A stretch of DNA of 36,916 bases from an uncultured Oscillospiraceae bacterium. Its GTDB lineage: Bacteria > Bacillota > Clostridia > Oscillospirales > Oscillospiraceae. Position 1 is the stretch's first letter. Each line of letters begins with the position of its first letter. The DNA lies in the NCBI GenBank assembly GCA_947587025.1, contig CANPXW010000013.1, positions 1-36,916 on the forward strand, written 5' to 3'. A program made the position numbers and the translations under genes. This document shows, piece after piece, positions 25,459 through 32,584 of this stretch. The notes under the pieces were generated by a model. The model searched no databases. It was given only the letters and a program-made list of their open reading frames with translations, and was not told the DNA's origin.

Positions 25459-25572
25459 GACGCCTCGGAGCGGCCGGTGCGGAGGTGCGCTTTACAGGGC
25501 GTGCAGCAGTGTGGTATAGTGTAGTATACTAAAAACGCTGTGGGGCGGCCGGCGCGGGAGGGAGCGTCCTAA

Positions 25573-27042
25573 ATGTTCAAAAGTGGATACAGAAAGTATC
25601 GGGCGCTGCCTGTCCAGGTAAGGGCGTCCTTCTGGTATTTGATCTGCTCCTTCCTGCAAAAGGGCATCTCGACGCTCACGACGCCGATCTTCACCAGACT
25701 GCTGACCACCAGCGAGTACGGGCAGTATAGCGTATTCAATTCCTGGCTGAGCATACTGTCGACCTTTATCACTCTCAGCATGTGGGGCGGCATCTATATC
25801 CAGAGCATGGTCAAGTTCCGCAAGGACCGGGCTGTGCTGACCTCGTCGCTGCAGGGGCTCATCTTTGCGCTGGTCGCCGGCTGGACCGTGGTCTATCTCT
25901 GTTTCCGCAGCTTTTGGAACAGCCTGCTGGGCCTGACGACGGTGCAGATGCTGGCCATGCTCCTGATGATATGGGCCTCTGCGGTATACAACGTCTGGGC
26001 GGCGGAGCAGAGGATCGAGTGCAGATACCGGGCGCTGGTGGGGCTGACGATGATCGTGACGGTGGCCAAGCCGGTGATGGGCATCATTTTCGTCCTGCAC
26101 GCCGAGGACCGGGTGACGGCGAGGATCCTTTCGCTCATGCTGGCGGAACTGGTCGGCTACACGGGGCTGTTCGTGTACCATATGCGCCGGGGAAAGGTGT
26201 TCTGTTCCAGGCGGTTCTGGAAATATATGCTCGCGCTGAGCATCCCGCTGATCCCCCACTATCTGTCTCAGACGGTCCTCAACGGCGCGGACCGCATCAT
26301 GATCAAGAACATGGTGGGCCAGTCGGAGGCAGGTATCTACAGCCTGGCTTACTCGATCTCCCAGGTGATGACCCTGTTCAATTCGGCGCTCAGCCAGACG
26401 ATCAGCCCCTGGGTATATCAGAAGATCCGAGACAGAAGGATCGGCGACATCTCCGCCGTCGTATGCTGCGCGCTGTCGATCATCGTGCTGGCAAATCTGC
26501 TGCTGATCGTCTTCGCGCCGGAGGTGGTCAGGCTCTTTGCTCCGGAAAAGTATTACGATGCGATCTGGGTGATACCGCCCATCGCCATGAGCACCTATTT
26601 TACGTTTGCCTACAGCATGTTTGCCAGCTTTGAATTTTATTTTGAGAAGACGCGGTGGATAGCCGCCGCGACCGTCCTCGCGGCAGTCTTCAATATCGGT
26701 TCCAATTACGTTTTCATCAAGCTGTTCGGATATTATGCGGCTGGCTATACTACCCTTGCCTCCTATTTTTTCTATACGCTGTTCCACTATTTCGGCATGA
26801 AAAAGATATGCCGCCAGTTTTTCGACGGAGCGGCGGTATATAAGGAAAAGACGCTGATCATGCTGACGGCCGGCTTCCTTGTCACAGGCTTCGTGTTCCT
26901 GTTCACGTACGATCGGATGTGGCTCCGGTACGGACTGTTCGCGGTCCTGGCGGTCGTCCTGGCGGCCAAGCGCCGGCTGATCATCGAGGCGGTGCAAAGG
27001 GTCCTTCATGTGCGCAAAAAGCCCGGTGCGGATACGGAGTGA
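25573..27042 (+). CDS. Wzx-like polysaccharide flippase (MOP/PST superfamily)
   Basis: A 489-residue membrane protein with about 12-14 hydrophobic segments. The N-terminus QVRASFWYLICSFLQKGISTLTTPIFTRLLTT is characteristic of the polysaccharide transporter family, as are IPLIPHYLSQTVLNGADRIM (split here for length: IPLIPHYLSQ and NGADRIMIKN) and GQSEAGIYSLAYSISQ. It should flip the undecaprenyl-linked repeat unit to the outer face for the Wzy-like polymerase. GGGAGGGAG at 25556-25564 is a strong ribosome site. No G run is present, so export is not under the switch. Confidence 0.9.
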   Translation: MFKSGYRKYRALPVQVRASFWYLICSFLQKGISTLTTPIFTRLLTTSEYGQYSVFNSWLSILSTFITLSMWGGIYIQSMVKFRKDRAVLTSSLQGLIFALVAGWTVVYLCFRSFWNSLLGLTTVQMLAMLLMIWASAVYNVWAAEQRIECRYRALVGLTMIVTVAKPVMGIIFVLHAEDRVTARILSLMLAELVGYTGLFVYHMRRGKVFCSRRFWKYMLALSIPLIPHYLSQTVLNGADRIMIKNMVGQSEAGIYSLAYSISQVMTLFNSALSQTISPWVYQKIRDRRIGDISAVVCCALSIIVLANLLLIVFAPEVVRLFAPEKYYDAIWVIPPIAMSTYFTFAYSMFASFEFYFEKTRWIAAATVLAAVFNIGSNYVFIKLFGYYAAGYTTLASYFFYTLFHYFGMKKICRQFFDGAAVYKEKTLIMLTAGFLVTGFVFLFTYDRMWLRYGLFAVLAVVLAAKRRLIIEAVQRVLHVRKKPGADTE

Positions 27043-27087
27043 CGCCCTCCGCTGGGTATAAAAGACAGATCATTTGGGGGCGAAACA

Positions 27088-28080
27088 ATGAAGAAGAAGC
27101 TGATCATCGCTGTTTCTGTGTGTCTGGCGGCCGCCCTGCTCGCGGCCGGGTGCCTCTATAAGCTGAACGGTATCTATGCCATAGCTGCGCGCGTGCGCGA
27201 AAGCATCGTCGATAGGATAGAATATGCCTCCATGCACCGCAGGACGACAGACATCAGCGGCTTGGAGCCGTTGTCCGACGAGCCGGGCGCCTGGTACACG
27301 CAGTACCATTTCATCTCGCACAGCGGCGGCGGCATCGACGGAAAGCTGTTTACCGACAGCCGCCAGGCGTGGGAGCAGTCCTACCAAAACGGCAACCGGG
27401 TGTTCGACGCTGATCTGCAGTTCACCAGCGACGGAGTGCTGGTGCTGCGACACAGCTGGAGCGATAACCTGGAAACCGGGGGGGTAGCTATCAAGGACAG
27501 CACGTTCCAACGCAGCAATGACCTGGGAACGATGACGTTCGCTGCGCAGCAGGAGCGGCTGGATTACGATACGTTCATGAGTGAGAAGATCTACGGGAAA
27601 TACGATCCAATGTCCTGTGAGGATATGCTTCGTTTCATGGCGGGGCATGAGGACCTGTATGTGTACTGCGACGCAAAAAACACCCGATTGGACGTTTTTC
27701 AGCAGCTGGTGGACACAGCCGGGCAGCTGGGCCTGGAGAGCGTTCTGTCCAGGGTCATCGTGAGCGTGGCCGACTTTGACCTGTACGGCCAGATCATGGA
27801 TATATACCCCTTTGAAAACGCGGCGATGCGGCAGTTTCCAGGGGCGGAGCAGAACTATTATGAGCTGGCCGCGTTCTGTGTGGAGAACGGCGTGCACGCC
27901 GTCACCATCGGCGCATGCTATATGGACGACGAGGGGGCGCGCATGCTGGAGCAGCTGGGCATACATCTGTATGTCGCCGTGGTGGACTATCTGTCGGACA
28001 TGCGCGCTTATCGGCAGGCCGGCGCTACGGGGGCGGTATCGAACTGGCTCTATGAGCCGGATTGGCGATATGTGTCATAG
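27088..28080 (+). CDS. Membrane-anchored glycerophosphodiester phosphodiesterase-like protein, with G7 run
   Basis: 330 residues. Residues 1-30 are a basic start plus a hydrophobic stretch (LIIAVSVCLAAALLAAGCLY) that is a signal anchor or a lipobox-like signal (LAAGC). The rest resembles the GDPD fold: FISHSGGGIDG near residue 73, then FDADLQFTSDGVLVLRHSWSD, which corresponds to the family's ExD...H metal site with Asp for the first Glu, and LYVYCDAKN. It would act outside the cell, perhaps trimming phosphoglycerol groups from the glycan or teichoic acid. A G7 run (27478-27484) lies at codons 131-133; loss or gain of one G gives a stop. The ribosome site is weak. Confidence 0.75.
   Translation: MKKKLIIAVSVCLAAALLAAGCLYKLNGIYAIAARVRESIVDRIEYASMHRRTTDISGLEPLSDEPGAWYTQYHFISHSGGGIDGKLFTDSRQAWEQSYQNGNRVFDADLQFTSDGVLVLRHSWSDNLETGGVAIKDSTFQRSNDLGTMTFAAQQERLDYDTFMSEKIYGKYDPMSCEDMLRFMAGHEDLYVYCDAKNTRLDVFQQLVDTAGQLGLESVLSRVIVSVADFDLYGQIMDIYPFENAAMRQFPGAEQNYYELAAFCVENGVHAVTIGACYMDDEGARMLEQLGIHLYVAVVDYLSDMRAYRQAGATGAVSNWLYEPDWRYVS
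27478..27484 (+). repeat. G7 run in the GDPD-like gene
   Basis: Context GAAACC-G7-TAGCTATC. Seven is open (Thr-Gly-Gly-Val-Ala). Six or nine stop at once at TAG; eight stops at TGA 13 codons on. Confidence 0.85.
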
Positions 28081-28137
28081 GAGCGGCGTTTGGTCCCGGC
28101 CCTTGCAAGATCATGATCCAGTGATAGGAGAACTCTT

Positions 28138-28566
28138 GTGAACAGATATAAGATCGGTTATACGACAGGCGTGTTCGATATGTTCCATATCGGCCACCTG
28201 AACATATTGAAAAATGCCAAGTCGCAGTGTGAGCACCTGATCGTGGGCGTCAGTACGGATGAAGTGGTGGAGCAGTACAAGGGGAAAAAGCCTGTCATCC
28301 GTTATGAAGAACGTATAGAGATCGTCTCGGCCATCAAATATGTGGACGAGGTAGTCCCCCAGAGGACGATGGACAAAATGGAGGCGTGGGAAAGACTCCA
28401 TTTCGACGCGCTTTTCCATGGCTCCGACTGGCAGAACAGCGATATGTACAACAAGATCGTCAGCCAGTTCCGGCAGGTGGGTGTGGACGTGGTGTTCCTG
28501 CCCCATACGGAGGGCGTATCCTCGACGCTCCTGACGGAAGTGCTCAGAAAGCTGAAAGAGGAGTGA
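28138..28566 (+). CDS. Glycerol-3-phosphate cytidylyltransferase-like protein (TagD family)
   Basis: 142 residues of the nucleotidyltransferase fold. TTGVFDMFHIGHLNILKNAK carries the HxGH nucleotide motif (residues 17-20), and FLPHTEGVSSTLLTEVL near the end corresponds to the RTxGISTT motif of TagD. It would make CDP-glycerol from CTP and glycerol-3-phosphate; related enzymes make CDP-ribitol-type or other CDP-alcohols. The product suits the LicD transferases of the operon. The start is GTG at 28138 with AGGAG at 28126-28130. It is the last gene of the operon, followed by a terminator. Confidence 0.88.
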   Translation: MNRYKIGYTTGVFDMFHIGHLNILKNAKSQCEHLIVGVSTDEVVEQYKGKKPVIRYEERIEIVSAIKYVDEVVPQRTMDKMEAWERLHFDALFHGSDWQNSDMYNKIVSQFRQVGVDVVFLPHTEGVSSTLLTEVLRKLKEE

Positions 28567-28602
28567 CGGCCGGAAGGCCGGGCATCGCGCAAAACAGAAA
28601 AT

Positions 28603-28640
28603 GACCGCCCTGGTCCGCGCATGCGGACGGGGCGGTCTTT
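28603..28640. terminator. Bidirectional terminator between the glycan operon and the XRE gene
   Basis: GACCGCCC (28603-28610) pairs with GGGCGGTC (28630-28637), with an inner stem TCCGC/GCGGA. T-rich sequence follows on the plus strand, and on the minus strand after 28603 (complement of AAAACAGAAAATG). It can end both converging transcripts. Confidence 0.85.
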
Positions 28641-28660
28641 GTCTATGTAGGGATATACGC

Positions 28661-29005
28661 TTACTCGTCTTCGGAGATGAACTCCGTCTTGCACAGGCGG
28701 ATGAGGTTCTCCACCGACAGGACGAAGGAGTCCGGTGTGTTGCGCAGCAGGGCCACGATGTTGCTCAGCCGCTCGTCCGGCTGCTGCTCGTAGAGCAGGC
28801 AGTCGGCGCTGATGTGCAGCGCGTCCGTCACGCTGCGCAGCACCGTCAGGCTCATGCCCTTGTTGCCGCACTCCAGGTTGGCGCAGTAGGAGGTGCTGAT
28901 GCCTACCCGCTCCGCCAGGTCCTCCTGGGTCATGTGGTTCTGTGTGCGGTATTTGCGAAGATTGCTCCCGACGAGATGCTGCAGCGCTTCTTTTTCCATA
29001 TCCAC
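28661..29005 (-). CDS. XRE-family helix-turn-helix transcriptional regulator
   Basis: A 114-residue protein. Residues 12-66 form the Cro/CI-type DNA-binding domain (LRKYRTQNHMTQEDLAERVG, then ISTSYCANLECGNKGMSLTVL). The C-terminal 45 residues are acidic and helical with no known sensor domain. It points towards the glycan operon's end and away from the oxidoreductase operon, sharing an upstream region with the latter. It may repress itself through the inverted repeat at 29011-29025. Whether it controls either operon cannot be told from sequence. Confidence 0.88.
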   Translation of the reverse strand: MDMEKEALQHLVGSNLRKYRTQNHMTQEDLAERVGISTSYCANLECGNKGMSLTVLRSVTDALHISADCLLYEQQPDERLSNIVALLRNTPDSFVLSVENLIRLCKTEFISEDE

Positions 29006-29010
29006 AACTC

Positions 29011-29031
29011 CATTCTTGTAGAATGATTATA
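29011..29031 (-). promoter_or_regulatory. Minus-strand -10 box and inverted repeat upstream of the XRE gene
   Basis: On the minus strand TATAAT lies at 29031-29026, about 20 bases before the start codon. Directly between it and the gene is the inverted repeat CATTC-TTGTA-GAATG (29011-29025), a plausible operator for autoregulation. The -35 box is poor. Confidence 0.45.
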
Positions 29032-29128
29032 TTTTCTGTCGGAATGCGGTGGAATGGCCTGATAGAAATATTTTTATTTCTTTTGGAGAAGAGCGCCGTT
29101 TTCCCTTTCCCTGCCGGCGTTTCTATTG

Positions 29129-29134
29129 TATAAT
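29129..29134 (+). promoter_or_regulatory. -10 box of the 2-oxoacid:ferredoxin oxidoreductase operon
   Basis: TATAAT at 29129-29134, 53 bases before the first start codon. No convincing -35 element 17 bases upstream, so activator help or a weak promoter is possible. A hairpin GGATCG/CGATCC (29146-29165) lies in the short leader before AAGGAGG (29170-29176). Confidence 0.6.
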
Positions 29135-29187
29135 ACAGCTATGCCGGATCGACAAGTTTCGATCCACCGAAGGAGGGATAACACGCT

Positions 29188-29766
29188 ATGAACAACATCG
29201 TGGAGATCCGCTGGCACGGCCGGGGCGGACAGGGCGCCAAAACGGCGGCGCTGCTGCTGGCGGACGCGGCCTTCAATACCGGCAAGTACGTCCAGGGCTT
29301 CCCGGAATACGGCCCGGAACGGATGGGCGCGCCCATCACCGCCTACAACCGCATCAGCACCGAGCGCAGCACCGTGCACTCCAACATCTACGAGCCCGAC
29401 TACGTGGTCGTGGTGGACGAGACGCTGCTGTCCGCCGTGGATGTGACGGCGGGGCTGAAAAAGGAAGGGGCCATCGTCATCAACTCCGGCAAGAGCCCGG
29501 ACGAGCTGCGGGGAAAGCTGCGGGGCTATGAGGGCCGGGTGTGCACCATCGACGCCGGGCGCATCAGCACCGAGGAGCTGGGCAAAAACTTCCCCAACAC
29601 CCCCATGCTGGCGGCCATCGTGAAGGTGTCCGGCGTGGTAGAGCCGGAGGAATTCGTCCGGGACATGGAGGCGTCGTTCAAGCATAAATTTGCCTCCAAG
29701 CCCCAGGTCATCGAGGGCAATATGCGGGCTTTGAAGCGTTCCATGGAGGAGGTGCAGATAGGATGA
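29188..29766 (+). CDS. 2-oxoacid:ferredoxin oxidoreductase, gamma subunit
   Basis: 192 residues with IRWHGRGGQGAKTAALLLADA at the N-terminus and FPEYGPERMGAPI, the signature of the gamma (PorC/VorC) subunit. It helps bind coenzyme A and structure the complex, which oxidatively decarboxylates a 2-oxoacid to acyl-CoA and reduces ferredoxin in anaerobes. The gene order gamma-delta-alpha-beta with close spacing marks one operon. Pyruvate or branched-chain oxoacid specificity is not decided by sequence here. Confidence 0.92.
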   Translation: MNNIVEIRWHGRGGQGAKTAALLLADAAFNTGKYVQGFPEYGPERMGAPITAYNRISTERSTVHSNIYEPDYVVVVDETLLSAVDVTAGLKKEGAIVINSGKSPDELRGKLRGYEGRVCTIDAGRISTEELGKNFPNTPMLAAIVKVSGVVEPEEFVRDMEASFKHKFASKPQVIEGNMRALKRSMEEVQIG

Positions 29767-30071
29767 GCCATCTGGCGAAGGATATGACGCCGGACGTGAC
29801 CTGGCGGGACATCACCCCCGGCTGCGCCATCTATGAGGGCGGCACGTCCGAGGCGGTGCAGACCGGCGACTGGCGCACCATGCGCCCCGTCATCGACTGG
29901 GCCAAGTGCAAGCAGTGCCTGCTGTGCGTGCCGGTGTGCCCGGACATCTCCATCCCGGTGAGCGGCGAAGGCAAGCGGGAGGACTTCAACTATTTCTACT
30001 GCAAGGGCTGCGGCATCTGCGCCGACGTCTGTCCCTTCGGGGCCATATCTATGGTCCCGGAGGAGAAGTGA
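29763..30071 (+). CDS. 2-oxoacid:ferredoxin oxidoreductase, delta (ferredoxin) subunit
   Basis: 102 residues with two 4Fe-4S motifs, CKQCLLCVPVCPD and CKGCGICADVCPF, preceded by MRPVIDWAKC, as in PorD. It carries electrons from the catalytic subunits to external ferredoxin. The start overlaps the gamma gene stop (ATGA). Confidence 0.93.
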   Translation: MSHLAKDMTPDVTWRDITPGCAIYEGGTSEAVQTGDWRTMRPVIDWAKCKQCLLCVPVCPDISIPVSGEGKREDFNYFYCKGCGICADVCPFGAISMVPEEK

Positions 30072-30085
30072 GGGGAGGGAGCGCT

Positions 30086-31264
30086 ATGGGCATCAGAGAG
30101 AGGCTTTCCGGCAACGAGGCTGTGGCCTATGCCATGAAGCAGATAAACCCCGACGTGATGGGCGCTTACCCCATCACCCCGTCCACGGAGATACCCCAGT
30201 ACTTCTCCGCCTATGTGGACAACGGCGAGGTGGACACCGAGTTCATCGCCGTGGAGAGCGAGCACTCCGCCATGAGCACCTGCATCGGCGCCCAGGCCGC
30301 CGGCGTGCGCGCCATCAGTGCCACCAGCTCCTGCGGGCTGTGCTACATGACCGAGATGCTGTATGTGGCCGCGTCCTGCCGCCTGCCCATCACCCTGTCG
30401 GTGTGCTGCCGGGCGCTGAGCGGGCCCATCAACATCCACAACGACCACTCCGACGCCATGGGCGTGCGGGACGCCGGCTGGATCATGCTGTTCGCGGAGA
30501 CCAACCAGGAGGCCTATGACAACTATCTGCAGGCCATGCGCATCGGCGAGGCAGTGGGCCTGCCCATCATGGTCTGCCAGGACGGCTTCATCACCTCCCA
30601 CGCCATCGAGAACATCGAGCTGGTGGAGACGGACAAGGTCAAGGCTTTCGTGGGCCAGTACCGGCCCAAGCACTATCTGCTCGACCCGGACGAGAGCGTG
30701 TCTATGGGCGCGTTCGGCATGCCGGCCTACTACATGGAGGCCAAGCGCCAGCAGGCCCAGGCCATGATAGACGCCAAGGACGTGATCTATAAGGTGGGCA
30801 GGGAATTCGGCGAGATGACCGGCCGGACCTACGGGCTCATCGAAAAGTACATGATGGACGACGCGAAGACCGCCATCGTGCTCATCGGCTCCTCCGCCGG
30901 CACCGCCAAGGAGGCCGTGCGGCAGCTGCGGGCCCAGGGCAAAAAGGTGGGGCTTATCAAGGTGCGCGCCTTCCGGCCCTTCCCGTCGGAGGAGCTGGCC
31001 GAGGCGCTCAAGGGCGTGCGGGCCTTCGCCGTGATGGACAAGGACGACAGCTACAACGCCCACTGCGGGCCGCTGTTCGCGGAGACGGCGGCAGCGCTGT
31101 ACGCCGCCGGCGTCCGGGAGCCCAGGGGCGTCAACTACATCTACGGCCTGGGCGGCCGGGATGTGCGGGTGGACAGCATCAAGCAGGTCTTCGCTGAGCT
31201 GGACAAGATCGCGGCCACCGGGTATGCGGGACAGACGTACCGCTACCTGGAAGTGCGGGAATGA
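30086..31264 (+). CDS. porA: 2-oxoacid:ferredoxin oxidoreductase, alpha subunit
   Basis: 392 residues. GNEAVAYAMKQINPDVMGAY, then PITPSTEI, and RALSGPINIHNDHSDAMGVRD are typical of the pyruvate (PorA) type, with AVMDKDDSYNAHCGPL near the C-terminus. ATG 30086 follows GGGAGGG at 30075-30080. A frame open from 29906 only overlaps the delta gene and is not used. With the beta subunit it forms the thiamine diphosphate catalytic core. Pyruvate is the likely but unproven substrate. Confidence 0.9.
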   Translation: MGIRERLSGNEAVAYAMKQINPDVMGAYPITPSTEIPQYFSAYVDNGEVDTEFIAVESEHSAMSTCIGAQAAGVRAISATSSCGLCYMTEMLYVAASCRLPITLSVCCRALSGPINIHNDHSDAMGVRDAGWIMLFAETNQEAYDNYLQAMRIGEAVGLPIMVCQDGFITSHAIENIELVETDKVKAFVGQYRPKHYLLDPDESVSMGAFGMPAYYMEAKRQQAQAMIDAKDVIYKVGREFGEMTGRTYGLIEKYMMDDAKTAIVLIGSSAGTAKEAVRQLRAQGKKVGLIKVRAFRPFPSEELAEALKGVRAFAVMDKDDSYNAHCGPLFAETAAALYAAGVREPRGVNYIYGLGGRDVRVDSIKQVFAELDKIAATGYAGQTYRYLEVRE

Positions 31265-31277
31265 GGAGGGAGCAGCC

Positions 31278-32210
31278 ATGAGCTACAGTCTGAAAGAGAA
31301 CGTCATGCGGCCGGAGCGGTTCGCCGCCGGACATCGGATGTGCGCCGGGTGCGGCTCTCCCATCGCCGTGCGCACGGTGCTGCGCCAGCTGGAACCGGGC
31401 GACCACGCCGTGGTGTGCTCCGCCACCAGCTGCCTGGAGGTGTCCACCTTCATGTACCCGTACACCGCTTGGAAGGACAGCTTCATCCACAACGCCTTTG
31501 AGAACGCCGCCGCCACCCTCTCCGGCGTGGAGACGGCCTACAAGGCCCTGAAAAAGCAGGGCCGGCTGGACGATACATATAAGTTCATCGCCTTCGGCGG
31601 CGACGGCGGCACCTACGACATCGGCTTCCAGAGCCTCAGCGGCGCCATGGAGCGGGGCCACGACCTGGTGTACGTGTGCTACGACAACGAGGCGTACATG
31701 AACACCGGCATCCAGCGCTCCTCCTCCACGCCCCACTTTGCCGACACCACCACGACCCCCGCCGGGTCCGTCATCCCCGGCAAGCTGCAGCAGAAGAAGA
31801 ATCTGACCCGCATCATGGTGGCCCACGGCATCCCCTACGTGGCCCAGACCACGTTCATCGGCAACTTCAAGGACATCGCGGAGAAGGCCCACCGGGCCAT
31901 CTACACCCCCGGGCCGGCGTTCCTGAACGTGATGGCGCCCTGTCCCCGGGGCTGGCGGTATCCCAGCGAGAAGCTGATGCAGATCACCAAGGCGGCGGTG
32001 GAAAGCTGCGTCTGGCCGCTGTACGAGGTGGTGGAGGGCAAGTACATCCTCAGCTACGAGCCGAAGAACAAGCTGCCGGTGGAGGAGTACCTGAAGCTCC
32101 AGGGACGCTTCGCCCACATGTTCAAACCCGGCAACGAGTGGATGATCGACCAGGTCCAGCAGGAGGTGGACCGCAACTGGCAGGAGCTTTTGGCCAGCTG
32201 CGGGAAGTAA
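31278..32210 (+). CDS. porB: 2-oxoacid:ferredoxin oxidoreductase, beta subunit (TPP-binding)
   Basis: 310 residues. HRMCAGCGSPIAVRTVLRQL and CSATSCLEVST supply cysteines for a 4Fe-4S cluster, and FGGDGGTYDIGFQSLSGA with CYDNEAYMNTGIQ is the thiamine diphosphate motif (GDGG...N). ATG 31278 has GGAGGGAG just before it. It ends the operon, followed 15 bases later by a strong terminator. Confidence 0.93.
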   Translation: MSYSLKENVMRPERFAAGHRMCAGCGSPIAVRTVLRQLEPGDHAVVCSATSCLEVSTFMYPYTAWKDSFIHNAFENAAATLSGVETAYKALKKQGRLDDTYKFIAFGGDGGTYDIGFQSLSGAMERGHDLVYVCYDNEAYMNTGIQRSSSTPHFADTTTTPAGSVIPGKLQQKKNLTRIMVAHGIPYVAQTTFIGNFKDIAEKAHRAIYTPGPAFLNVMAPCPRGWRYPSEKLMQITKAAVESCVWPLYEVVEGKYILSYEPKNKLPVEEYLKLQGRFAHMFKPGNEWMIDQVQQEVDRNWQELLASCGK

Positions 32211-32225
32211 AAGACATAGCGATCG

Positions 32226-32259
32226 ACGGCGGGGGGACCAGGGGTCCCTCCGCCGTTTG
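32226..32259 (+). terminator. Intrinsic terminator after the oxidoreductase operon
   Basis: A 14-bp stem (32226-32239 with 32243-32256, one G-U pair) with a three-base loop, followed by TTTGGG. The T run is short but the stem is very strong. Confidence 0.75.
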
Positions 32260-32347
32260 GGTATGGGATGAAGACCAAATCCGGCGGCGCTCACGCGGCC
32301 GGAGATAGTGCAAAACGGCGATATTTTTCCAGCCGGCACCATATGCG

Positions 32348-32377
32348 TTGACACGCCGGCGCGGGGTGTGCTAAAAT
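32348..32377 (+). promoter_or_regulatory. Promoter of carAB
   Basis: TTGACA at 32348-32353 and TAAAAT at 32372-32377 with an 18-base spacer and an extended -10 TG (32369-32370). The start of transcription should lie near 32384, about 200 bases before carA. Confidence 0.8.
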
Positions 32378-32383
32378 ACGCCA

Positions 32384-32578
32384 AACGGCGTCCGGAGCGG
32401 ACGCCTTTACGGAGAGAAGGGAACGCCTTGTTCGGGTCGACTGCTGCGCTGGGACTGACAGGGGGTCCTTTTTCCTTTTTGCCCCCGCTGGACGGGCGGT
32501 TTTATTTTTTCGATGCTTTCCGGTCTGTGAGCTGTCTTTGACACAGCTTCACGGGCCGGTTTTTTCTTAGGGAGGCGG
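32384..32578 (+). promoter_or_regulatory. Structured carA leader with tandem terminators (attenuator candidate)
   Basis: The leader contains a very stable hairpin at its 5' end (GGCGTCCG-GAG-CGGACGCC, 32387-32405), a second pairing CCTTGT (32426-32431) with ACAGGG (32458-32463), a terminator-like stem CCCCCG/CGGGCGG with TTTTATTTTTT (32482-32510), and a full terminator with T6 (32520-32565). The last ends only five bases before the carA ribosome site GGAGG (32571-32575). Terminators between a promoter and a pyrimidine gene point to transcription attenuation. A PyrR-type mechanism is likely in Firmicutes, but the usual PyrR loop was not recognised. Confidence 0.7.
32520..32565 (+). terminator. 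Leader terminator directly upstream of carA
   Basis: CCGG...GTGAGCTGT with ACAGCTTCAC...CCGG forms a long stem around CTTTG, followed by six T (32560-32565). Its position between promoter and ribosome site makes it an attenuator rather than an operon end. Confidence 0.75.
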
Positions 32579-32584
32579 ATGCGT

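Noticed and set aside
25522-25531. Palindrome TAGTATACTA before the flippase, containing a possible -10 box
   Set aside because: No matching -35 element was found; too weak to call an internal promoter.
3339-27484. G runs as G-quadruplex elements
   Set aside because: Each site has a single G run without the three neighbouring runs needed for an ordinary quadruplex.
32231-32236. G6 run after porB
   Set aside because: It is one arm of a terminator stem, not in a gene.
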